64,000 nt of DNA, from assembly GCF_000281045.1 (NCBI RefSeq), contig NW_008246071.1, positions 1,135,293 through 1,199,292 of the forward strand. Direction: 5' to 3'. Below are positions 46,439-56,754 of the stretch, piece after piece (the first letter of the stretch is position 1; each line of letters begins with the position of its first letter). The notes beneath the pieces are model-generated. The model did not search any database. It saw only the letters and a program-made list of their open reading frames with translations, and was not told the origin of the DNA. The position numbers were made by a program, and so were the translations under genes. The stretch is from Saprolegnia diclina VS20 (lineage: Eukaryota > Oomycota > Saprolegniomycetes > Saprolegniales > Saprolegniaceae).

Positions 46439-49400
46439 TCAGTGCTGGGTAAAGACGATGCTCAGCGGGTCGTTCTCGTCGTCCTTGACCTACGCACGCT
46501 CAGTTGATACAAGATACGAGGAGGATCCGAGTACTTCGAGGGACGGCCGAGGGGTGCGTGGTGACAGCAAGGTGCGCGGCGACGGCGACAGCGGCTTGAC
46601 GATGGTTCGGGACGATCGCTTGAGCGCCATGAGACTCAGCGGCTCGCTGGGAACAGCGCCAGAGAAGGACGCGGGGCGGTGCAAAGTTGGCTCGATCGTC
46701 TCGAGCGCGAGCGCCAAGGACGCCGTCGGGGGCGACGACGACGGCGACACCTTGGTGGCTGCATTGTTGCTCGGCTCGGGCGTCGGCTTGGAGACGCGGT
46801 GCCAAATCATCTTGTAGTAGTCGACTTCTTTGAGCAAGTGCTGTTGTTTTTCCTACTCTCGAGATTGATAGATTGATAATACATGACGTGGCACGACAAG
46901 CAACGTACGTGGCTCAGCCGGACTTGTTCTTTGTAGAGCGACTGGTACTCTTGCACACTGCGCTCGACCGAGCTACACCTCCTTGTGTGTTCGAGTAAAA
47001 AGGAGGAAGGATACGAGCACCTCGCATGCTCTTCGCTCTTTTGAATCGTCTCCTTGAGCGCCTGATGGACACATCCATCACCGGCATCGTGCAGGAGACT
47101 GTCGTACCACACACTTGGCTTCGAGTTCCTTGATGTGAACTTCGTTTTGGTGCTCGTTGTACTAGCGACCAGAAGCTATATAGGCTCGATCGCAAACCCG
47201 GTAACTCGTACCCGGAACTGCTCGTTCTGGAGGCGGAGCTGGGTCATTTGACACACGACTTCGTACTTCTCGTGGTCGAGGACGGCCTTGGCGTACTCGG
47301 TCACATAATGCGCGTGCAATTTCATCTCGACGAGCTTGCGCGAGAGCATCTCCATGTGCTTTTGCGGGCTCTCGGAGACGACCCTACGCCGTCATAAGTG
47401 CTTCGACCGCTTCGATAACATGACGCACGTCTGGTCGTCGGGACTCGCCAAGACAGGCTCCATCTACCAGTGGCGTAAAGCTTCACTTCTTTAGGCGGTT
47501 ATGCAGGCCGAGTGCCGCAGTGAGCACGAGTAGGAAGAGACGCCACACCTGCGACGCAAGCGACTGCATTTGGGCCTCGGCTTTGGCCTCGAGCTCCTTG
47601 TTGCGCTCGCTCAGGACGGTGTTTTGAGCGGAAATCGAGCTGTTGATCTCGTGCAAGGCCGTGATCGACGCTTCAAACTCGGCCGCCCGCGTATTGAACG
47701 TGCGATTTTGCTCGCTCAGAATCACGTGAACGTCCTTGAGCGCTTCGTTCTCACTCCGGCACAGTCGCAGCTAGAGACGACACACGTCAACACCCACAGC
47801 TGGCTACGAGCGGCGTACGTCTTCGGTGAGCTGCGCGACCTTCTCCATCGCGACGGCGAGCTGCGACTGGACCGCGTCCACCGACTGCGTTCGGTGGTGA
47901 CGCTGGGATTGGTTGTCGACAAAGAGAAACGACGAGAAGGCTGGGTAACATCAAATCAAGGGATCACCAGCTCATCGCACTTGATGTACCTTGCATGAGA
48001 CTGTTGGACGATGACGACGGCGCATCGACCGGCGCGGTCTGGCTGCCCACGTCGACGAGCGAAATGCAGTACGTCTGCGAGTCTACGCATGCTTTGCCTA
48101 TCGTGGCTATGCAGCGACAGTACGTACCCGTCGAGATGCTGTGCTCGTGCTCTTCGGGCTCGAGCTCCAACTCTTCGCGCTCGAGGCCCTCGCACTTGAC
48201 GAGAAGCGTCTCCTTCTCTGCTTGCACTTGCTGGAGCGTCGCTTGCAGCTCAGCGTTCTCTGCCAAGAGCGCTTGGTACATCTGCAACGCCCATGCCATC
48301 AGCATCGTACGCGCGATGACGCAGGAGTATACCTGCTGGTACTCGACCACGCCCATGCTCTGCGTCTACAGGTGGAATATGCGCCATTGCAAGCTCAGCA
48401 AACTGCGTACTTCGTGGAGGAGGGGCTCGTTCTTGATCTCTTTGGCGCGCATGCCAAAGCGAACTGTCGAGATCGTCTCCGCCACGTTCTAACACCGTCC
48501 TTGGTGAGACACGTGTCTAGTGTCAACAGCAGCGGACGTAGGAGCTCGCCGAGATGGTCACGATGAGGCACGTCTTGGCGTGCCCGCCAAGCGAATCTTG
48601 CAGCAGCCGCGTGAGCTTCGAGTCTCGGTGCACGCGTTGTCAAGGTAGCAACTCATAGAGACATGCAATCGATGGAGCGTGGAAAAGGATATGAATGGAA
48701 TGTGCTTCTTCCCTTCAACGAGCGCTTTGATGACGTTGCTGAGCGCCGAGAGGCTCTTGTTGATCGCCCGCGCCTCGTTGAGCGTCTTGCCGGACGCCAT
48801 GGTCTTGGCGACCATCTCGGAGCCCGCGAGGTCCACCACATACATGGTCGCCTTCTTCTCCGTGCCGGTCAGCACGTCCCGGCGCGTCATGTTGATCATG
48901 AGGATCGTGTGACTCCGGCTCGAGTCCTACAGGCGCGATGCTCAAGCCAATTCGGACTCGGAGGCGACGCGGACGTTATTCATGCGGGTGCACGCGACAA
49001 CGCGGTTGGTGTTGCCACGCTCGACGAGCTGCAGCATCACCTCCTAGAGACGCGTGATCGTTTGACAGTCCAGCCTCCATGTACCTCGGACGTGGCCGGG
49101 ACGTGCGTGAGGTCGTCGACGTAGATGCCCCGCGGTCCGTTCTCACGAATGCGCAGGTTCTTCTTGATAAAGTTGGGCTGCAAGAGGTCTCGGATCTGCT
49201 CCATGTAGATCTCGAGGAACGAGCCCGAGAGCTCAAAGTGAACCGTCTCGGACGACAGCATCTGGACGCTTTCAAAGATATCGTGGACAAGCCGCGCAAT
49301 GAGCCCTTGCTACACGAGAGTCGTATCTCGATATGACGTGGAGAGGCGCGGACCTCGTCGGGCTTGCTGCCCACGCCTTCCTTGGGGCCGAGCACGGTGT

Positions 49401-49825
49401 GCGTCTTGCCCGAGCCCGTCTGGCCGTACGCAAACACCGTGCTACGCCGCATAGAAGCCTCAATCGATTTGCTTGCAACGACGCGAGTACCAGTTGTAGC
49501 CGTCGAGGAGGTCGACGACGAGCGACTTGGCCGTCGCTTCGTACACCTGGCGCTGCGTCGCGGTTGGCGCAAACACTTGATCAAACGTGCAGCTACGCAT
49601 GTTTCTTGAGCCACCAACGTCGGTCGGTGGCGCACCGGAGGTAGTCGGTCGAGAAGCCGTCTTCCGGGTTGACCTCGAGCGACTTGCCATCGGGCGTCGC
49701 GACGCTACGTGCCAACATCCATGGGCAATGCCATCGTCGACCTCGGCGTACCACTCGAGCCCGCCTTGCTTCTTCTCGAGCGCGTTCTGCGGTCGGACGC
49801 GGCAAGACACGTGGATGTTGCTCAT
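46439..49825 (-). CDS. Kinesin heavy chain (conventional-kinesin-like motor)
   Basis: Microtubule plus-end motor. Motor exons: 49752-49825, 49636-49704, 49491-49592, 49354-49441, 49085-49309, 48975-49043, 48693-48926, 48538-48627, 48411-48488. Further coiled-coil exons include 48333-48365, 48128-48281 and 47990-48082, then more down to 46439. Joins beyond about 47.9 kb were not all fixed. Motifs: P-loop [10 protein letters not shown], switch I SSRSHTI, switch II DLAGSE, then [32 protein letters not shown] and [17 protein letters not shown]. The tail from 48.4 kb on is heptad-rich coiled coil and ends in a Ser/Pro-rich segment. Switch II reads DLAGSEMV where Lys or Arg is more common. One motor intron is of AT-AC type, annotated separately. 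A CCGGAT-like element lies about 100 bp upstream. Confidence 0.85.
48628..48692 (-). other. Putative U12-type (AT-AC) intron in kinesin motor domain
   Basis: On the minus strand the 65-nt intron begins ATATCCTTTT and ends GTGCAC. Removing it joins HIPF to [10 protein letters not shown], the exact order conserved in kinesin motors, in phase 0. No GT-AG pair gives this join. The donor matches the U12 consensus ATATCCTTT, and TACCTTGAC, with its A about 12 nt before the 3' end, matches the U12 branch-site consensus TTCCTTRAC at all but one base. Confidence 0.82.
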
Positions 49826-50221
49826 GGACACTGCGAGACTGAGCCAAAAACAGCCCACGAATAACGGCCTCAAAACGACTGCATTGCGTGGCGCCAGCAG
49901 ACCATCTATCCAAGAACGGGATACGCGGTGTATCCGATAGTTGAGGGTTATACTAAACTCCATGGAAAATAATGATCCCTCGATAGTCTATCCCCTAGTT
50001 ACAGGGGATGGAGCAGCTTTGAGCTATCGCATTTGCAGCCAATATATGGTGGTGACAAGGGAATCCCAATTCCCTTGGATGGTGACGAGATACGAGACCC
50101 TCCCCACCGCCGCAGCATGCACCAAGACGTAACACATCGACTCGCGATCGCCATCTTGACAGGATCCCCAGCCATCTCTGCAGTTAAAGTCCACGATCGT
50201 ATATGAAACATAGGAGCGACG
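49826..50221. other. Intergenic region upstream of kinesin
   Basis: About 400 bases between the kinesin start and the stop of the next minus-strand gene. It contains GGATACGCGGTGTATCCGAT at 49919-49938, an inverted pair related to the CCGGATA element. Otherwise nothing recognised. Confidence 0.45.
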
Positions 50222-52291
50222 CTAGTACTTGGGGGCGTCCATGTGCGGGGCAATGTGCTGCATCCAGAGGTCGTTGGCCTCGAGGCGCCCGCGGAAGATG
50301 CTTGGGCCGATGAGCGCGCTCAGCTGCTTGACGCAGTCGATAGCTGCGAACCGCGCGAGCCGGGGCGAGCCTACACATAGTTCATCAGCAGAGTCTGGAG
50401 GTGTATCCGGTACCTTGCAGCGTCATGGCCAGCGGATCAAAGAAGAGCTCAATGTGGCGCTTGAACATCTGCTTGCCGAGGCTGTGGCCGATCGCAGGCA
50501 GCTGCTTCCACAGCGTTTCTTGGAGCACGCCCGTCTGCGGAAAGTGGCGCAGGATCGCAGCGTCCACGAGCAGCGGGAAGAGTTCGATCGCGCGCGCCTG
50601 GGTCGCCGGCACGTCGCAGAGCTCGCGCACCAAGTAGATGCCGCCGTCCGTGTGCGCCCAGAGCGCGTGGCCAGCGTCGTGGTCGTCGCAGTCGTGCAGC
50701 TGACGCTTCACCTGGCGCGGCTCAAACGAGCAGCACGAGAAGCGCTGCTTGCCCATGTGCGCGGTCTCGGCCTTGATGAGCGCTTCGTACGCGGCTTGCG
50801 TCATCGGAGGCTGCTCTTTGGCCTTGGGCAAAAAGGAGGACGCAATCGCTAGAATCGACTCGAGCAGCGCCGGGTCTTCAGTCGCGTACGCCCGCGCGCA
50901 CGTGCCCAGCGCAATCGCGGCGTTCTCGCGCACGGACCACACGTCGTCCGACAAGTGGATCGTCCACCATTTGATCTAGTGCAACATATGAATTGCGAGT
51001 TTTTCGATGATGGCGTGACGAGACGCACGAGCTTGTCGACGCAATGACGCGCCTCCTTCGGGAACGCGAGCACGACGTGCGACGACGCGCTGCACGCCGC
51101 GTCGCTGACCGTGAACACGTCGTCTTGGAGCGTGACGCGGCAGGCGAGGAGGAGATCGTCGACGAATGGGCGGACGGCGTCGGCGTCGACGCGCGCCGCA
51201 AGCTCGCCAATGCAGACGCATGCGGCCTCGCGCACGAACGGGTTGTCGGCATCGGACGCGTCGACGTAGCAAGCGACACACTCGGCGGCGTACGTGGCGA
51301 CGACGTGCCGGCCGTCCGCGCCAAGGAGCTTGGTCCACGTATCGCGCGAGTACTGCTTGACGCCTTCGGCCACGTAGTGGCGGTTGAGAGCCATGCGAGG
51401 GATGAGCTTGGGGTAGTACGTCACGCGTTCGTCGGTCGTGCAGAGGTTGACAAAGGCGCGCGTGGCCTGCGACGCCGTGAGCCGCACCTCGCTCCACGGA
51501 TCCTGAAGGCCGCGCACGAGGCAGTCGGTGATGATCGCGCCCACAGTAGGGTGCGCTGTGAGGTACTCCGACGGCAGCACGCCCTTGGAGAGCGAGTAAA
51601 TGGTCTCAAAGCCCACGTTGCGGACGTGGCGGTTCCCATGGCGGACGCTGCGCACGACGATGGACGAGAGAAACTTGAAGTTGTCTTCGGGAAGAAGCTC
51701 GAGAAACGCCGGGCCCAGGCCGTGCACAATGTACTTGATTGTGAGGAGGCACGTCTCGAGCGACTTGAAGCCCGAGATGTCGTCGAGGCGGTGCGGCGAC
51801 TTGGGCGTTGATAGCGGCGACGCAAGCGGAATCGACGTGTCAAAGTACGCAAAGTACTCTTCTTCATTCACCTCTTCAAACTCGGGCGACCGCGTAATGT
51901 TGCACTCGACGATCTCGAGCAGCTCGGCCGCAAACTCGCGGTAGAGACCGACGCCGAGGACCGCCGCGAGCGCGCCGAGGGCCTTCCCGACCAGTCGTCG
52001 CACACGCGGCTCGAGGTTCTCCAAATGCGCATGGCACTGCGCGAGCACGATATGGCGCACAGCGTCGTGGGCCGCCACGTCCTTGGCAAAGTCGGTCGTG
52101 AGCACAAAGCCGACGGCGAGGACTTCCCAGCGCGGCTTCTCGGCGTCGACCAGGAAGGTCGGGATGGCGTCGACGTAGGCGGCCGGCGACGGCGCCGCGA
52201 GCAGCGCGTTGGCCGCGTCGACGATATGGGACGGAAGCTGCTCCCGGCGCAGGAGGCTGCGAAGGGCGTTCTCGGCGTTCGAAAGCTCCAT
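50222..52291 (-). CDS. HEAT/ARM-like helical repeat protein, unknown function
   Basis: Three exons: 51020-52291, 50414-50975, 50222-50370; 660 residues, all phases closing. The whole protein is alpha-helical repeat sequence: NEEEYFAYFDT, VRNVGFETIYSLSKGVLP, DPWSEVRLTASQATRAFVNL, NPFVREAACVCIGELAARVD, DVWSVRENAAIALGTCARAY. It ends in LWMQHIAPHMDAPKY. No catalytic motif, signal or membrane segment. HEAT proteins of this size act as scaffolds or chaperone-like cofactors; no partner can be named. It shares a divergent promoter region of about 380 bp with EF-Ts, where CCGGATA elements occur on both sides. Confidence 0.82.
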
Positions 52292-52347
52292 TCGACAAAT
52301 CGAAATTGACTTTGGTGTCCCACGCCTAAACGCACGCAACTATCCAT

Positions 52348-52607
52348 CCCGGATACGTATAATCCTTGGCACTGGATTCGATCCACAAAGTGCAACAAGA
52401 GCTTATTGACGCTTGACTGCACCCAAGACCGAGACGCCTTGGACACGAAGTCGAAGACAGCAGGAGCGAGCAGGCATTTGATGTGGATAGGTAAGGCGAA
52501 GCGCAACGATAGATGCTGGATATTGCACCATCTCGCCATTTGTATCGGATAGCTATATTTTCGATTCTGTAGAATGGATAGTTGTGGCTTCCGGATGTCC
52601 GGATACG
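52348..52607. promoter_or_regulatory. Divergent promoter region with CCGGATA elements
   Basis: The interval between the HEAT-like gene (start 52291, -) and EF-Ts (start 52673, +) has CCCGGATACG at 52348 and TCCGGATGTCCGGATACG at 52590-52607. One site sits about 57 bp before the first start, the other about 66-83 bp before the second. Confidence 0.5.
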
Positions 52608-52672
52608 TGGGGCTGCATCCATGCAGCACAACAATTGGCCCTCATCTCGCGATTTCCATCGGCTTCTTCAGC

Positions 52673-53665
52673 ATGCTGCGCTCGACCCTCTTTGCCCGCC
52701 GTGTCGTCGGCCTCGCCGGCCCGTCCAGCCTCCGCTCCATGGCCACGTACTCTCCGTCCATGGAAGAGATCAAGAAGCTCCGCACGGCGTCGCAGGCGCC
52801 CATGAAGGACGTCAAGAAGGCGCTCGTTGAAGCCGAAGGCGACTTCCCTGCTGCCTTTGAGTGGCTTCGCAAGAAGGGCATTGCGTCGGCGACCGCCAAG
52901 GCTGGTCGCACGGCCGCTGAAGGTCTTGTCGGTATCTTTGTTGACGCCGACAAGAAGCGCGGTGCCATGGTTGAGGTCAACAGCGAGACGGACTTTGTCG
53001 CGCGCAACGACCAGTTCCAGGCGTTGGTCGCCCAGGTCACGCGTGGCGCCCACGCCGGCGCGCTCCTTGGTGAGCTCGACACGCCTGCGATGGCCCAGGT
53101 CGCTGTCGAAGGCCGCTTGGTCGCGGACCTTGTCCCGGAGCTTGTCGGTCGCGTCGGCGAGAACATCGTCGTCCAGCGCGGTACTACGATCAACGTTGAG
53201 CACGGCGTTGTCTCGAGCTACACGCACCGTGTTGCGTCGCAGGAGCTCAACTTGGGCCGCGCGGGTGCGCTTGTCGGCCTCGAGGTCGAAGGCGAGCTCT
53301 CGTCCGCCAAGGTCGCCGACTTGGAAGCGCTTGGCAAGAAGCTCGCGATGCACGTCGTCGCGGCCAAGCCCAAGTTCCTGAACCGTGATGCGGTCCCGGC
53401 CGAGCGCGTCGAAGCCGAGCGCGCGTTTGTCTTGGAGCAGGTCCAGGTGCAGGCGACGAACAAGCCGGCCAACATTGTCGAAAAGATGGTCGACGGCCGC
53501 ATGAACAAGTTCTTTGGCGAGGTCACGCTCGTCGACCAGGTGCATATGGTCGAGGAAGGCAACCCGAAGGTCTCGGCGCACTTGGAGAAGGAAGGCGCGC
53601 GCCTTGGCCTCAAGATCAAGCTCTCGGCGTTCCAGCGCTACGAGATTGGCGAAGAGCAGCTCTAA
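52673..53665 (+). CDS. TSFM: Mitochondrial translation elongation factor Ts
   Basis: Guanine-nucleotide exchange factor for mitochondrial EF-Tu. Single exon, 330 residues from ATG 52673, which begins a good mitochondrial presequence (MLRSTLFARRVVGLAG). The UBA-like N-terminal domain is present (IKKLRTASQAPMKDVKKALV, FEWLRKKGIA), followed by the invariant core VEVNSETDFVARND, which contacts the EF-Tu magnesium site. Two dimerisation subdomains follow, with GRVGENIVVQRG and GALVGLEVEGEL. The length is typical of eukaryotic TSFM. It is intronless, unlike most neighbours. Its stop is 45 bp from the convergent FKBP8-like stop. Confidence 0.95.
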   Translation: MLRSTLFARRVVGLAGPSSLRSMATYSPSMEEIKKLRTASQAPMKDVKKALVEAEGDFPAAFEWLRKKGIASATAKAGRTAAEGLVGIFVDADKKRGAMVEVNSETDFVARNDQFQALVAQVTRGAHAGALLGELDTPAMAQVAVEGRLVADLVPELVGRVGENIVVQRGTTINVEHGVVSSYTHRVASQELNLGRAGALVGLEVEGELSSAKVADLEALGKKLAMHVVAAKPKFLNRDAVPAERVEAERAFVLEQVQVQATNKPANIVEKMVDGRMNKFFGEVTLVDQVHMVEEGNPKVSAHLEKEGARLGLKIKLSAFQRYEIGEEQL

Positions 53666-53710
53666 GTGGTTTCGCAACAATGTACTTGAATTCTAGATGC
53701 TTCACTCCTC

Positions 53711-54842
53711 TTACAACGCGTACGAACCCACGAAGAGGGCGAGAAGAAGCACAGCGACGACTGACGCGAGGACAAACTTGTTGTGCAGCAGCGACGGCGC
53801 GGCGGTCGCTGCCGTCGTCGTCGTCGCAGCCGGCGTCGTCGCAGCCGCGAGCTTCTTGCCGAAAAGCTCCTTTTCGCGCAGCCTTTGCTGCTCGCGCTTC
53901 TCCTTGACGAGCTTGATGAGGTCGCGCACTGCCTTGTTGGTCGGGTCGATCTCGAGCGCGCTTCGAATGAACACGGTTGCTTCGTCGCAGTCGCCTTGCT
54001 GGTACGAGATTTGCGCGAGACGGTAGATGGCCTTCATGTTCTTCGCGTCGACCTGCAGCACTTCCTTGCTCGAGTCTTTGGCCTCCTTGAACTTGCCGAG
54101 CTTGCACTGGACGTTGGCAACATTATTGCCGAGCGCGACGAGGAGCTCCTTGCACTGGAGGTTCGACGCATGATCCTCGTCCGAGTCCCATTGCTCGAGG
54201 ACCTTGAGCGCCTTCTTGTAGCAGTTGGTCGCATACGCGTAGTTTTGGGCGCCAAACCACTTGTTGCCGCTCGCCTTCTTCTTGTTGGCCTCGGTAAGGA
54301 GCTCTGCGTTGGACATTTCTTCCGGGATCTTGCGCTCCGAGACCCATTTGTCAAGCGAAATGATAAACTTGATGCTGGCGTCCTTCATGTCTTGGTTGGC
54401 CTACGCGACGCGTCAATGAACCGCTTCTCGTAGGTGGCTGCGTACCTGCTCGTCAAAGGACCCGGCATTCCCATAGGCGTACCGCGCTTCGCAGTGGACC
54501 TCAGCCGACTCGCCTTCGCGCAGCAGCCGCGACAAGAGCTCCAAGGCTATGCAAAAGACGCGATACGTCGAGCAATGTGGTCAGTGCGACGCGTACCCGC
54601 CAGCGTCTCGTTGTCGCCAATGCGGAACGCAACCTGCTCGTTCTCGACGATGGCCTTGCCCGTCTCGAGCTCGTAGCTGCTGTACGTCATGATGACTTCG
54701 TCGCCAAACTCTACGAGGCAATGAGTCGCGGGCAGAGGTCGGTTCGATTACCAGCTTTCTTGCCGTCGGGGTTCGTCTTGATGTACTTCTTGCGGATGGC
54801 GCCGGTGCCCAAGACATCTTCAAAGCCGTCTTCCTTGCTCAT
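53711..54842 (-). CDS. FKBP8/FKBP38-like membrane immunophilin
   Basis: Four exons: 54752-54842, 54597-54710, 54446-54546, 53711-54400; 331 residues. The N-terminal FKBP-like domain (DVLGTGAIRKKYIKTN, VIMTYSSYELETGKAI, LLREGESAEVHCEARYAYGN) follows FKBP8, but several active-site residues of true prolyl isomerases are absent. Three TPR motifs follow (NAELLTEANKKKASGNKWFG, NNVANVQCKLGKFKEAKD, MKAIYRLAQISYQQGD), then a Thr/Ala linker and a C-terminal tail anchor (FVLASVVAVLLLALFVGSY). This is the same order as human FKBP8, an Hsp90 co-chaperone on mitochondrial or ER membranes. The start at 54842 is the first ATG of the exon; an untranslated exon may precede it. Confidence 0.88.
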
Positions 54843-55673
54843 GACCTAGACGGCGCTCCATGAGGGCCCTGCGCCATGGCAGACGTCAGCAGCATGCTCG
54901 TACACGCGTCTCGGATATCCCGTTTCACGCAATATAAATTAAAAAGGTCGCGTGTGGGTGTCGTCCAGCATGGCCCGTTCCGTATATCTTTTTAGGCTCG
55001 CGAACGCAGGACGCACGCCTCTGTGATTGGTGCTTGCTATGACAAAGATACTCGTCCCATACAACAATGCAGTATAGAAAGGTCGGCCTGCCATGCACTA
55101 CGAACTTGGGGCGCACCCAGTTCTTATGTTGAGGTGCAACACAGTACAATAAAAAACGTGGATGTATTTTATTGATATAATTAATATCACATAGTCCGTC
55201 GAAGTAAAACGTGACACAATTGATTTAATGATATACCGTTTTTATTCCATGGGTGCACGATGGGCGGGTTTGTGTCAGCCAATCAGCGTGCGTGATTGGG
55301 CTCGATTTATATGTTTTCAGAGGGTTTGCATTCAATGTGGGAGGTTTTGGTTTATACTCGGCCAATGTAACGACCAACAGAACCATGAGTTTTGGTTCAA
55401 AAAGGAAGAAAACAAAAAACGAAGTCCGAGCTCCAGCAGCAGCAAGCAGCCCGCGAGCGACCAGACCACGAACGACCCACGGCTGCCAACCCAACGACCC
55501 CGCGCGCCCGCCAATTGCCCCTTCGCTACTACTACCGAAGCGCCATCTTCCCCGCGCTTCCTCTCACTCTACACTTCACAAGCTCGCCAACGATACCAAG
55601 CAAGGTACAGCGACCGTCGCATGCGACCCATTGATGCAGACGCTCATGGGTGCTGGCCGTTGTAGGCGCCATC
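54843..55673. other. Intergenic region with AT-rich stretch
   Basis: About 830 bases between divergent starts. From 55140 to 55250 the sequence is markedly A/T-rich (for example GATATAATTAATATCAC). A frame at 55392-55634 is open but has no family match. A GTACAG...GTAG pair at about 55608-55666 could be an intron in the leader of the next gene. Confidence 0.5.
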
Positions 55674-56676
55674 ATGACCACTGTCGACGTAGCCATGGCG
55701 TCCATTCCTCTCACAGAAAAGGCCACGCCGGTCGCCCAGCGCAGCACGACCAGCGACGGGTCGAAATCCAAGACCAAGGACAGCGTGTACAAACAAGACA
55801 AGGCCGCAAACGCCAAGAAGATTGTATATCCCCCGCGCCTTCTCGTTGACTTCAAGTCGCTCCAGGTAGTCATATCACATGACAATGGTCGTGACGACGG
55901 CGCGTAGATGGACGCGTTGCACAAGTACGTGGCCTTTTACCAGCTTCCCGTGCGCGAAGAGTACACGAAGGACGATCTGGCATCGCTCGTTGCGCGGTAG
56001 ACAGTTGATGGCGACGTCATCGAGAGGATTGACGGTGGCTCCATATATAGGCACTTTGACTGCTCGCTCGAGGTCGAAGAGGACGAATCGATCCTGTCGT
56101 TCGTTACACGCGTCCGCAACGGCGAAAAGGCCAGCCGAACACAGCGCCAAGCGACGGACAAGAAGGTCAAAGCGGAAGCTGCCGCGGCAAAGGAAGCCAA
56201 GAAGGCGGCGCAGCAAGCGTCCAAGCCGGCGGCCGCATCGTCGAGCAACAAGCGGCCGCGGCCCGACGAGGCCGATGCGCATGACGAGCCAGAGAAGGAA
56301 TCCAAGGACGACGTTGCGCCGCCGCCGGCCAAGGCGCCCAAGCCCAAGGGCGGCAAGTCGTCCAAGAAGGAAGAAGACAACGAGCTCTACTGCGTATGTA
56401 ACCTCCCGAGCTATGGCAACATGATTGCTTGCGACGGCGACAAGTGCCCGAACCCCGCGCAGTGGTATCACTTGGAATGCGTCGGCATCTCGGACGGCCA
56501 GCAGCCCGACACATGGTATTACAGCTCACTGCGGGCGTGTGGCTCACGCGACAATTAGGATGTGCCCCGAGTGCGACCCGAAGGCGTTCGCGGCAGTGCT
56601 CAAGAAGAAGAAGAAGGCGCGCAAGATGCAGCAACAGTCAGGGTCCTCCTCGAGCTCGAGCTCGTCTCGCCGATAA
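55674..56676 (+). CDS. SAP30-like Sin3-binding domain with ING-type PHD finger
   Basis: Four exons: 55674-55865, 55908-55996, 56051-56515, 56559-56676; 287 residues. Residues about 55-115 match the SAP30 Sin3-binding domain (VDFKSLQMDALHKYVAFYQL, TKDDLASLVARHFD, then acidic VEEDESILSFVTRVR). A Lys/Ala-rich linker follows. Residues about 205-265 are a PHD finger of the ING subtype: LYCVCNLPSYGNMIACDG, CPNPAQWYHLECVGI and WMCPEC, with all eight zinc ligands and the aromatic residues that bind trimethylated H3K4. The tail is Lys- and Ser-rich. It is probably a subunit of a Sin3/histone-deacetylase complex. The last join (TG/G) creates the W before CPEC. An in-frame ATG also exists at 55695. Confidence 0.86.
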
Positions 56677-56754
56677 GGGGTTACCTGCGCTCGACCCTTG
56701 CAATTACAAAAGGAACACCCTACTCTCCGTTGCATACCGTAAACAAATACAATG

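Noticed and set aside
54921-55400. AT-rich stretch considered as a replication origin, transposon end or tRNA-containing segment
   Set aside because: No terminal inverted repeats, no target duplication, no cloverleaf that I could fold; AT-richness alone is not evidence.
55392-55634. 80-codon open frame upstream of the SAP30-PHD gene
   Set aside because: Low-complexity, no Kozak or homology support; more likely leader sequence with an untranslated intron.
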